Below are positions 5,541 to 12,044 of a DNA stretch of 14,672 bases, piece by piece. Location: NCBI GenBank assembly GCA_002440845.1, contig DJVL01000004.1, positions 1 through 14,672 of the forward strand. The letters are read 5' to 3'. Origin of the DNA: Patescibacteria group bacterium UBA6257 (GTDB lineage Bacteria > Patescibacteriota > Minisyncoccia > UBA6257). Both the position numbers and the translations under genes were made by a program. The notes beneath the pieces were generated by a model. That model made no database searches, was not told the DNA's origin, and saw nothing but the letters and a program-made list of their open reading frames with translations. Numbering within the stretch: the stretch's first letter is position 1; every line of letters begins with the position of its first letter.

Positions 5541-6226
5541 AGCCATTTTGACCAATCCTTCTGAATTTCTTCCAATGATTTTTTAAATATATCTAAAGAA
5601 ATTTTATCTTGATTTCTTGCTGCTTTTTTTAATTTTTTAAGAAATAAAATCATTTTTTTCCAGCCATATCTTTTAACCAAATACTGAATAATGCTTCCTG
5701 CTAAAGGATATAAATTTCCAGGCATATGCTTTCTCCATTTTTTCCATGGTGTGGCTAGAGTTACCTCAGAAAAATTTAAAGAAAGAGTATGCTTTCTTTG
5801 ATTAGTTTTTGTGCCATTAAGATATGTGCACAATCCTTCTTGCCATAAACCATTTCCCGGCAGATTTTTTGAATTATTAATTTTTCCGACAAGAATATGA
5901 GTTAATTCGTGTCCTGGCGATTGATTAAGATGGCCGTGGATTTCTTTCATTTTTATAAAACAAATAGTCGGAATAATTCCAATCTTTTTTCCTATTTCTA
6001 TTGATGGGTAGACAAAAAAATTAACCTTTGGTGGTTTTACTCCCAGTATCTTGGCGTTTTTTTTGTAAATATTAAGACGCTTTTTAAACCATTCATCATC
6101 AATTTGAAAATCAGGATAAATGAAAAAAGTTATAAGACCAAAATTTCTTTTTGTCCAATTATTATAAAACCCTTGCTCTTTTAATTCTTTGGCCCTTTTT
6201 TTTGTTTTAATCGTCCAATCAGACAT
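5528..6226 (-). CDS. Predicted gluzincin-type zinc metallopeptidase (peptidase MA-like)
   Basis: The 232-residue protein has GHELTHILVG (HEXXH: H106, E107, H110) and, 20 residues after H110, LWQEGLCTYLNG with E130 as probable third zinc ligand. This HEXXH...E layout is that of gluzincins, and the following YPLAGSIIQYLVKRYGWKKM resembles the helix that follows in peptidase MA-like domains. There is no signal peptide (it starts MSDWTIKTKKRAKELKEQ), so it is probably cytoplasmic. The ATG at 6226 has only a weak AGAAG upstream. The promoter -10 TATAAT (6268-6263) lies in the 38-base repeat, and a (TAA)6 run fills the leader. It converges on the RiPP genes and shares their terminator region, so leader removal is an attractive but unproven role; substrate unknown. 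Confidence 0.75.
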   Translation of the reverse strand: MSDWTIKTKKRAKELKEQGFYNNWTKRNFGLITFFIYPDFQIDDEWFKKRLNIYKKNAKILGVKPPKVNFFVYPSIEIGKKIGIIPTICFIKMKEIHGHLNQSPGHELTHILVGKINNSKNLPGNGLWQEGLCTYLNGTKTNQRKHTLSLNFSEVTLATPWKKWRKHMPGNLYPLAGSIIQYLVKRYGWKKMILFLKKLKKAARNQDKISLDIFKKSLEEIQKDWSKWLKKD

Positions 6227-6241
6227 ATTTTTTTCTTCTGT

Positions 6242-6259
6242 TTATTATTATTATTATTA
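6242..6259. repeat. (TTA)6 microsatellite in the peptidase leader
   Basis: Six perfect TTA units on plus ((TAA)6 in the peptidase mRNA) sit between the -10 and the start codon. The other 38-base repeat copy lacks the expansion, so it arose at this site or was lost at the other. Confidence 0.85.
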
Positions 6260-6294
6260 TTTATTATACCTTAAAATTATGATAACGGATAATT
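6257..6294. repeat. 38-base direct repeat, copy B (includes peptidase -10)
   Basis: Exact match to 3763-3800, 2,494 bases apart, in the same orientation. Read on minus it contains TATAAT at 6268-6263, placed to transcribe the peptidase gene with a leader of about 30 bases. 6295-6447 beyond it holds no clear gene; the frame at ~6384-6439 (GIARQLHKPKYIMENSRK) may be more transposase debris. Confidence 0.92.
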
Positions 6295-6447
6295 AAAATC
6301 TATTCTTATTTAGGTTCATATATTATCTTTCATTAGCTTTATAATTCTTTATATATTTTTGAGAGCTGGATTATATTATGCCATATGGTATAGCGCGCCA
6401 GTTGCATAAGCCTAAATACATAATGGAAAATTCAAGGAAATGAATAA

Positions 6448-6894
6448 ATGCAGGTTTTAAGAAAGTTTTACGGCGTAAAAGGTTCTTATTTGTTTTCTTT
6501 GCCTTCCAAATCAGCCAAAGATTTCTTTAAGAAATTAGAATCAGTTGCTTCTTTCAAGATTAAAGCTGTCCAGACCGACAATGGATTAGAATTTGAGAAA
6601 TACTTCCGAGACCATTTTAGAAGAGAAGGATAACTCACCTCTGAAACTATCCCAAACACCCTCAAGTTAAATGTCAAGATAAAGAGATTTAACAGAACCC
6701 TGCAAGAGAATTTCTTGATTACAATATGCATTTATCCTATGATTTAAATGGACTTAAATCAAAAACTGATGGATTGGCTCTTGCTCTACAACATCAAGAG
6801 ACCCTTCCATCCTTTTAACGATATTCCACCCCTAAAACGCATAATTAACGCCTTTGGCTTTTCCAATATGTTGCGGATTTATACACCAGCTTGA
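6448..6894 (+). pseudogene. Broken IS481-type transposase (integrase core remnant)
   Basis: The first fragment (6448-6633) gives SAKDFFKKLESVASFKIKAV then QTDNGLEF, the DDE core segment around the second Asp. After a TAA at 6631 the frame shifts: NYPKHPQV (~6645), then VKIKRFNRTLQENFL (6670-6720), the conserved ERFNRTLQ region with its catalytic-region Glu changed to Lys. After another TAA, 6748-6894 gives LMDWLLLYNIKRPFHPFNDI and ends at TGA. The order matches the C-terminal half of IS481-family rve transposases; the N-terminal HTH and first catalytic Asp are missing and no terminal inverted repeats were found. It is inactive as read. Confidence 0.85.
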
Positions 6895-6919
6895 CAAATA
6901 TATATAAAAATGATTTGAT
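6891..6919 (+). promoter_or_regulatory. Possible promoter for the following gene
   Basis: TTGACA (6891-6896, overlapping the transposase remnant's stop), 17-base spacer, then a poor -10 TTTGAT (6914-6919). Confidence 0.35.
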
Positions 6920-6997
6920 TAATAAATAAAGAATTAGCACCTTAAAATTTAAAAAGGAGAGTGGGTTATCGGGTTTTACGACAGCTCAAACTTAAAA

Positions 6998-7363
6998 ATG
7001 ATGAATGTTTTTCTTTTTTCACCAATGCCCTCCAAAGACAAGCTGGAAGAATCAAGCAAGATTTTTTATGCATTTGATTACCATTTAGCTTTAGCCGTTT
7101 TTCCTCAAGAGAGGAGTAAAGTTAGAGTCATAGCGTATAAAAAGGCAGAGGATGAATTGCAATTTTTTGAACAATGGGAGCTGTTTAAAGAAGAAGAGAA
7201 CGTGGTTCCAAAAGATTCAAAATTCAGACAGGCATTTACAGAGTGGTTGGAAAAACAAGCAGGACCTGAAGAAGTAATTTCAGAAAATATGGTCAACTTT
7301 ATGTTGCTTAAAGGGTTTGCTATCACTAAAGTTATTGTTGGGAACGGGACACAGACAAAATAA
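6998..7363 (+). CDS. Uncharacterised protein, 121 residues
   Basis: I do not recognise a family. The protein is soluble-looking and charged (for example FPQERSKVRVIAYKKAEDEL and WELFKEEENVVPKDSK), with no signal peptide or membrane segment, ending VIVGNGTQTK. A near start at 6998 (ATG ATG) has no Shine-Dalgarno beside it. The only candidate, AAGGAG at 6954-6959, is about 38 bases upstream, and the frame is open back to it (EWVIGFYDSSNLK) without an ATG, GTG or TTG. Either the start is unusual or the signal belongs to something lost. It follows the transposase remnant. Confidence 0.6.
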   Translation: MMNVFLFSPMPSKDKLEESSKIFYAFDYHLALAVFPQERSKVRVIAYKKAEDELQFFEQWELFKEEENVVPKDSKFRQAFTEWLEKQAGPEEVISENMVNFMLLKGFAITKVIVGNGTQTK

Positions 7364-7419
7364 AAAATTCTAAGTATGGAAATTGGTAAAGATTGTTTGC
7401 GATGTCAGATTATCATAAT

Positions 7420-7448
7420 TTGACAATTTTTTTAAAAAGGTGTATACT
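7420..7448 (+). promoter_or_regulatory. Promoter of the 99-residue secreted protein gene
   Basis: TTGACA (7420-7425), 17-base spacer ending TG, TATACT (7443-7448). It shares 16 identical bases around the -35 and the same -10 with the promoter at 8809-8837. Confidence 0.8.
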
Positions 7449-7497
7449 AAAAATAGTTCATTAATAATTATATACTAAAGAAAGGGGTTGAAAAGAA

Positions 7498-7797
7498 ATG
7501 AGAAAAAAGGTGTTTTTTGCTGTTTTGATGGTTGGTTTTTTGGTGTTTTTGTGCATGGAAAATGTTTTTGCTGAAGAAGGGGCAGTTCAAGATCCTTGGC
7601 CAAGTTATCCCAAGGTAGAAATTACAGAGGAAACCAAGGAAATCGGTTTTTGGCCGATTATTACTCCGGAAGAAAAAGCAGGACCAGTAATTGACGCTTT
7701 TACTATTACCTATAACAATGAAATTTATTTGGTTTTGGTAAAAGATGGAGCAAAGGGATATCTTTTGCCGTTCTTCAAAATTATTAGAATAAAATAA
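7498..7797 (+). CDS. Small secreted protein with signal peptide, 99 residues
   Basis: Residues 1-25 (MRKKVFFAVLMVGFLVFLCM...) form a classic signal peptide with a VFA cleavage site before EEGAVQDPWP. The mature part of about 75 residues is Pro- and acid-rich at first (YPKVEITEETKEIGFWPIIT), then has a beta-rich end (FTITYNNEIYLVLVKDG...LLPFFKIIRIK). No family is recognised. AAAGGGG (7481-7487) lies 10 bases before the ATG, and the gene has its own promoter. Secretion by the Sec route is inferred; function unknown. Confidence 0.75.
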   Translation: MRKKVFFAVLMVGFLVFLCMENVFAEEGAVQDPWPSYPKVEITEETKEIGFWPIITPEEKAGPVIDAFTITYNNEIYLVLVKDGAKGYLLPFFKIIRIK

Positions 7798-7836
7798 AAG
7801 CAAAGGATGTATTTTAAACCACCACAGGAGGCAACA

Positions 7837-7878
7837 ATGAATCAAGCAAGGTTTTTAGTTTTTTTAAAGAGGGTATGA
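7837..7878 (+). CDS. Possible 13-codon ORF with strong Shine-Dalgarno, overlapping a terminator
   Basis: ATG at 7837 follows AGGAGG (7826-7831) by 5 bases and encodes MNQARFLVFLKRV before TGA. The last codons form the 5' arm of the terminator at 7866-7896, so ribosomes reading it would disturb that hairpin. It may be a leader peptide, a remnant of a lost gene, or chance. Confidence 0.3.
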   Translation: MNQARFLVFLKRV

Positions 7879-7900
7879 AATTATTATACCCTCTTTTTAT
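7866..7900 (+). terminator. Intrinsic terminator
   Basis: AAAGAGGGTAT (7866-7876) pairs with ATACCCTCTTT (7886-7896) around a 9-base loop and runs into TTTTT. It ends the transcript from the 7420 promoter. Confidence 0.9.
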
Positions 7901-7931
7901 TATTTATTTTGATATTCAGGAGCTCCTTGAC

Positions 7932-7959
7932 TTGACATATATTTTTCGTATTGTAAAAT
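7932..7959 (+). promoter_or_regulatory. Promoter of the 235-residue anchored protein gene
   Basis: TTGACA (7932-7937), 16-base spacer, TAAAAT (7954-7959). The start would be near 7966, about 50 bases before the ATG at 8016. Confidence 0.6.
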
Positions 7960-8015
7960 GTTATTAATAGCAAAGGCGGATTAAATGTTTTTTAAATAAA
8001 AAATTAAATTGTATT

Positions 8016-8723
8016 ATGGATAAAAACAAAAAATTTTTTATCATTGCCGGAGTTTTATTAGTCTTTTTAGTCGTTTTTTTGGGAGTTAATGAGTATCAAA
8101 AGCAACAGAAAGAATTAAGCAAAGAAGAATTACCTGCTCGTGATTTTAGCAAGCTTGTATATTTTTATGATGAAGGCGAGCTGGCTAATTTTATGAATAA
8201 TACTTTTAAAGTTCTTTTAGAAAGCCAGTTTAACGCAGTTATCTGCGAATTAGAATCTAAAGAAGTTGAACCCGCTTGTTATGCTTTAGAATCAATTAAC
8301 GGCTTATTGGCTGATCAATACACCCATATAGCAGTGAAGGTCTATAATTTAATTCAAGAAAGGTTTCCTAATTATTTAGAAGAAAAGAATTTTGCTATTT
8401 GCGATGTTTCTTCTCCTTCCATTAACGAGCATTTATTAGATTCCCAGCTTATGGCAGATACTTTTGGACTTGGTCAGCATCTTTATTTTCCCGAAGGAAC
8501 AATTTCCTGCAATTTAATTGATGAATTAAAACCAGAGGCAGTAAGTTTTTTTATTGGCCGGGTTCCTAATTCGGAACAATTAAACCAATATACTGCTAAG
8601 ATTTATCTTGTAAATTCGGAAACAGCTGACCAGGTAATGAAAGCCAAGAATTTTGAAGAAGGAGTAAAATTTTTCAATAATCAGCCTTTATTGTGGGAAT
8701 TAAATTTTCCCATTGATCACTAA
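8016..8723 (+). CDS. Uncharacterised membrane-anchored extracytoplasmic protein, 235 residues
   Basis: A short basic N-terminus (MDKNKK) precedes one hydrophobic helix (residues 7-24, FFIIAGVLLVFLVVFLGV). No cleavage site is evident, so it is probably an N-terminal anchor with about 210 residues outside. That domain has four cysteines (C77, C88, C129, C165) that could form disulfides, and mixed alpha/beta composition. No family is recognised. There is no Shine-Dalgarno directly before ATG 8016; AAAGGCGG near 7972 instead precedes a four-codon ORF (ATG 7985 to TAA 7999). The gene is monocistronic, with its own promoter and terminator. Function unknown. Confidence 0.75.
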   Translation: MDKNKKFFIIAGVLLVFLVVFLGVNEYQKQQKELSKEELPARDFSKLVYFYDEGELANFMNNTFKVLLESQFNAVICELESKEVEPACYALESINGLLADQYTHIAVKVYNLIQERFPNYLEEKNFAICDVSSPSINEHLLDSQLMADTFGLGQHLYFPEGTISCNLIDELKPEAVSFFIGRVPNSEQLNQYTAKIYLVNSETADQVMKAKNFEEGVKFFNNQPLLWELNFPIDH

Positions 8724-8749
8724 TTATTTTTCATATACAGAAGAGAAGG

Positions 8750-8776
8750 AAAAAGAGGGTAAAAGCCCTCTTTTTT
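8750..8776 (+). terminator. Intrinsic terminator
   Basis: AAAAGAGGG (8751-8759) pairs with CCCTCTTTT (8766-8774) around a 6-base loop, and the 3' arm runs into a T tract. Confidence 0.9.
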
Positions 8777-8808
8777 AGAAATAGTTATTGATGACCGGAT
8801 TAAATAAT

Positions 8809-8837
8809 TTGACAATTTTATAAAAAGATTATATACT
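8809..8837 (+). promoter_or_regulatory. Promoter of the 325-residue secreted protein gene
   Basis: TTGACA (8809-8814), 17-base spacer, TATACT (8832-8837); clearly a relative of the promoter at 7420-7448. Confidence 0.8.
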
Positions 8838-8878
8838 ATTATTTAGTTCTTTAAAAATAAAAAAGGAGTTGATTAGTT

Positions 8879-9856
8879 ATGAGAAAATACTTAATGTTAT
8901 GGTGCTTAGTATTGGTTTTGGTGTTTTCTGCTGCAGGATATGTAAAAGGTTCTCCCGGTTCTATTCTTTATTCAGATGGCCAAGACGCAATTCTGTATAA
9001 TTTAACAACCCAAGAGAAGAAAAACTTGACAGAAGATTTTGATCCTCTGGTAGAAAAACCCGTAATGGCTGGAGGCATTTTAATTTGGCTCGCTAACGGA
9101 GAATTCTATATCAAGGATTTTGGAACTCAGAAAATTCAGAAGTTAGAAGACAGAATAGGAGAAAAAATCCTTCTTCCTCTCATTGAAGACGCTAAACCAG
9201 CTTTGTCTCCTGATGGCGTTTTTTTAGCCTACGAAGGTTCACTAAGAGGTCACTTATTTGAAGACAAAGAAATGAATAAAAAGAAATTAGAGTCAGCAGT
9301 AACAATTTGCATAATAAAAGATGCTTTAACTGATTATGATGAAGTGTCAGGAAGGAGGCAATTTTTTTTCGTTCTACAGGACCTATCAAAAAGTGCAAAA
9401 TCTCCAGTTTGGTTTTTAGAGCATAATGAGGATAATAATTTATGGCTTGGCTGGTTGGGAGGAGAAGATGGTAGAGTTTTTACGACAAGAAAGTTTGTCA
9501 AAAAAGAAGGTGGGCAGCATTATAAAACTTTGAATAAAATTTATTCATTAGTACGGCCATTTTATAAAGAATACGGTTTTTCTGTTCCCGAGAGAGCAAA
9601 AACATTTCAAGAGTTTTCTTGGTCAACAGAAGGAACTTTATATGTTGTAAGCAGTAATATGATGTACAAGTATTTTGATGAGCCAAAGTACGCCTTTAAA
9701 AAGTTTATTGCCGGTACTCGTCCTCAATTTATCACAGAAACTCAGTTGCTTTTCTTAAAAGATCAAGAACTTCTATTTTACGATGCTGAAACCAAAGCAA
9801 CCACTAAAATTCTTGATTTTCCGTATGATTGGTACATTTATTTATGGAACAATTAA
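8879..9856 (+). CDS. Secreted protein, probable TolB/WD40-like beta-propeller, 325 residues
   Basis: Residues 1-24 (MRKYLMLWCLVLVLVFSAAG...) are a signal peptide, probably cut after AAG or VKG. The mature part is made of short beta-strand repeats: GSILYSDGQDAILYNLTTQE, GGILIWLANGEFYIKDFG, PALSPDGVFLAYEG (the SPDG...AY pattern of TolB/WD40-like blades, residues 107-120), ...TLYVVSSNMMYKYF, QLLFLKDQELLFYD. This suggests a beta-propeller of six or so blades, though only some are clear. AAGGAG (8863-8868) lies 10 bases before the ATG. It has its own promoter and terminator. TolB-like propellers usually bind proteins or peptides; the partner here is unknown. Confidence 0.75.
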   Translation: MRKYLMLWCLVLVLVFSAAGYVKGSPGSILYSDGQDAILYNLTTQEKKNLTEDFDPLVEKPVMAGGILIWLANGEFYIKDFGTQKIQKLEDRIGEKILLPLIEDAKPALSPDGVFLAYEGSLRGHLFEDKEMNKKKLESAVTICIIKDALTDYDEVSGRRQFFFVLQDLSKSAKSPVWFLEHNEDNNLWLGWLGGEDGRVFTTRKFVKKEGGQHYKTLNKIYSLVRPFYKEYGFSVPERAKTFQEFSWSTEGTLYVVSSNMMYKYFDEPKYAFKKFIAGTRPQFITETQLLFLKDQELLFYDAETKATTKILDFPYDWYIYLWNN

Positions 9857-9861
9857 ATTCT

Positions 9862-9895
9862 AAAAGGGAAAGATTAATTATCTTTCCCTTTTTAT
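9862..9895 (+). terminator. Intrinsic terminator
   Basis: A 13-bp stem AAAAGGGAAAGAT (9862-9874) / ATCTTTCCCTTTT (9880-9892) with a 5-base loop runs into T residues. Confidence 0.9.
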
Positions 9896-9975
9896 AATTG
9901 ACTTTAATTGGTTATACTATGTTTTTTTATAAAAATTTATTTAAAAAACATTAACTTGCTTTTTATTTTCTAAAT

Positions 9976-10000
9976 CTTTATTAAAAAGATAAAGGGTTTT
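9976..10000 (+). terminator. Weak AT-rich hairpin with T run
   Basis: CTTTAT (9976-9981) and ATAAAG (9989-9994) pair around a 7-base loop, followed by GGTTTTTT. It could be a backup terminator. Otherwise 9896-10042 shows nothing that looks like a gene. Confidence 0.35.
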
Positions 10001-10042
10001 TTATTATTTTCTCCTTTTTTATTTAAAATAATCCCTAAAATC

Positions 10043-10070
10043 TTTACAAAGTTTTTAAAAAGAATATAAT
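10043..10070 (+). promoter_or_regulatory. Promoter upstream of uvrB
   Basis: TTTACA (10043-10048), 16-base spacer, perfect -10 TATAAT (10065-10070), start near 10077. A second TATAAT at 10183-10188 without a good -35 could give a short leader past the hairpin. Confidence 0.65.
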
Positions 10071-10100
10071 AAAACGCGACAATTAAAAAACAGAGTTATG

Positions 10101-10150
10101 CTCGCCGAAGATCTTTGGGCCTAAGCCAAGCAAAACGGCGAGGTTTTTTG
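10101..10150 (+). promoter_or_regulatory. Terminator-like leader hairpin before uvrB (candidate attenuator)
   Basis: CTCGCCG (10101-10107) pairs with CGGCGAG (10136-10142) and is followed by GTTTTTTG. The 28-base loop holds a smaller hairpin (TTGGGC-CTAA-GCCAA). A 9-codon frame (10098-10124, MLAEDLWA) overlaps the 5' arm. A transcript from the 10043 promoter would meet it after about 70 bases, before uvrB. It may be an attenuator, a short RNA, or a plain terminator with uvrB driven by the 10183 element. Confidence 0.5.
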
Positions 10151-10203
10151 ATTTTAGAGTTTTTGGAATTTTTTTAGGATTTTATAATCATTAGGGAATC
10201 ATT

Positions 10204-12033
10204 ATGGAAAAAATATTTAAACTTCATTCTGAATATCAACCAAGCGGCGATCAGCCTCAAGCCATAGAAAAGTTAATTGCGGGCTTAAAAAAAGGTTATC
10301 GCTGTCAAACCTTGCTGGGAGTGACTGGCAGCGGTAAAACTTTTACCATAGCTTCGGTTATCGCCAATTTTAATAAACCGGTATTAGTCATTGCGCCGAA
10401 CAAAACTTTAGCCGCTCAGCTTTACCGGGAATATAAAAATTTTTTTCCGGAAAACTCGGTAAATTATTTCGTTTCTTATTATGACTATTATCAGCCCGAA
10501 GCTTATCTTCCAGTTTCTGACACTTATATTGGCAAGGAAGCGATGATTAACGAAGAAATTGATCGTTTAAGGCATCAAGCTACCAGCGCTTTGTTAACCC
10601 GGCGAGACGTAGTTATTGTTGCCTCGGTTTCTTGTATTTATAATTTAGGCGTTCCTTTGAACTATGCGGAAAATACTATTCATTTAAACAAAGGCCAAGT
10701 GATTACGAGAGGAGATTTAATCCGTCAGCTTGTTAAAATTCAATTTGAAAGGACCAAAGGAGAATTAAAAAGAGGGTTTTTTAGGGTAAGAGGCGATGTT
10801 TTTGAAATTTTGCCAGCTTCTTCGGAGGTCATAAATTATATTGAGATAGCTGACCAGAAAATTTCAAAGATAGGTTTAATGGATGTTTTTAAAAAGAGTT
10901 TTTTGAACGAGCTAGAAGAAATCGTAATTTTCCCGCCTAAGCATTTTTTAAGCAACGCTCCTCAAAGGGAAGAAGCTATAAAAGAAATTAAAAAAGAACT
11001 AAAAGAAAGATTGGAATATTTTAGAAAAAGAGGAAAGTATTTGGAAGCGGAAAGATTGGAAAGGAGAACGCGTTATGATTTAGAGATGTTAAAAACGATC
11101 GGCTATTGTCACGGCGTTGAAAATTACTCGCGGTCTTTGGCTGGCAAATTAGCCGGGGAACCGCCGGATACTCTTTTATCCTATTTTCCCCAAAAAAATA
11201 GCCAGCCGGATTTTATTACCATTATTGATGAATCCCATATTAGTTTGCCCCAGATCAGGGGAATGTATGAGGGAGACAGAAGCAGAAAAGAAATTTTAGT
11301 GGAATACGGCTGGCGTCTTCCGTCGGCTTTGGATAACCGACCTTTAAAGTTTAATGAGTTTGAAGAAAGAATCGGCCAAGTAATTTTTACTTCAGCGACT
11401 CCGGGAGCATTTGAAAAAGAAAAATCTTCTCAAATAGTAGAACAAATTGTGCGGCCAACCGGTATTACCGATCCTCTAATAGAAGTTAGGCCGGTTTTAA
11501 ATAAAAAAACCAATGAAAGCCAAATAGATGATTTAGTCAAAGAACTTGAACATATAAAGGAAAGAAAAGAAAGGGCGATAGTTAATACTTTAACAAAAAG
11601 AATTGCTGAAGATTTGACCGATTTTTTAAAACAAAAAAATTTCGCCGCAACCTATATGCACTCGGAAACAAAAACTTTAGAACGGGCGAAAATTCTGACT
11701 GATTTCAGGAAAGGAAAATACAATGTTTTAGTCGGAGTCAATTTGCTTAGAGAAGGGCTTGATTTTCCTGAAGTGACTTTAGTGGCTATTTTGGATTGCG
11801 ACCGGGAAGGATTTTTAAGAAGCGAAACTTCTTTAATTCAAACAATGGGCAGAGCGGCAAGAAATGTTAAAGGGAAAGTAATTTTCTATGCGGATCAAAT
11901 GACTGGATCTATGAGAAGAGCTATTGAAGAAGTGGAAAGGAGGAGAAAAAAACAAGAAAAGTACAATAAAGAACATAACATTATCCCTAAAAACATTACC
12001 AAAAAAATAGAAAAATTAATTAATTTAGATTAA
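10204..12033 (+). CDS. uvrB: Excinuclease ABC subunit B, lacking the C-terminal UVR domain
   Basis: UvrB is the damage-verifying helicase of nucleotide excision repair: loaded by UvrA, it opens DNA with a beta-hairpin and recruits UvrC. Visible: Walker A GVTGSGKT (residues 39-46), the beta-hairpin region SYYDYYQPEAYLPVSDTYIG (91-110), DESH (342-345), IRGMYEGDRSRKE, TSATPG (396-401), LLREGLDFPE (514-523) and QTMGRAARN (546-554, arginine finger). At 609 residues it is some 60 shorter than typical UvrB (about 660-680): it ends just after IIPKNITKKIEKLI, so the UVR coiled hairpin that contacts UvrC is absent. The TAA is clean, not a frameshift visible within the following 11 bases. A weak AGGG (10192-10195) precedes the ATG. 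It is 11 bases from uvrA. Confidence 0.97.
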   Translation: MEKIFKLHSEYQPSGDQPQAIEKLIAGLKKGYRCQTLLGVTGSGKTFTIASVIANFNKPVLVIAPNKTLAAQLYREYKNFFPENSVNYFVSYYDYYQPEAYLPVSDTYIGKEAMINEEIDRLRHQATSALLTRRDVVIVASVSCIYNLGVPLNYAENTIHLNKGQVITRGDLIRQLVKIQFERTKGELKRGFFRVRGDVFEILPASSEVINYIEIADQKISKIGLMDVFKKSFLNELEEIVIFPPKHFLSNAPQREEAIKEIKKELKERLEYFRKRGKYLEAERLERRTRYDLEMLKTIGYCHGVENYSRSLAGKLAGEPPDTLLSYFPQKNSQPDFITIIDESHISLPQIRGMYEGDRSRKEILVEYGWRLPSALDNRPLKFNEFEERIGQVIFTSATPGAFEKEKSSQIVEQIVRPTGITDPLIEVRPVLNKKTNESQIDDLVKELEHIKERKERAIVNTLTKRIAEDLTDFLKQKNFAATYMHSETKTLERAKILTDFRKGKYNVLVGVNLLREGLDFPEVTLVAILDCDREGFLRSETSLIQTMGRAARNVKGKVIFYADQMTGSMRRAIEEVERRRKKQEKYNKEHNIIPKNITKKIEKLINLD

Positions 12034-12044
12034 GGGTTAAATTT

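Noticed and set aside
7468..7845. Minus-strand 125-residue frame
   Set aside because: It lies antisense to a gene with a promoter, ribosome site and signal peptide, and has low-complexity composition.
7985..7999. Four-codon ORF after AAAGGCGG
   Set aside because: Too short to support as a gene; mentioned only because the real start at 8016 lacks a ribosome site.
9898..9918. TTGACT...TATACT upstream of the uvr cluster
   Set aside because: The spacer is only 9 bases; not a workable promoter.
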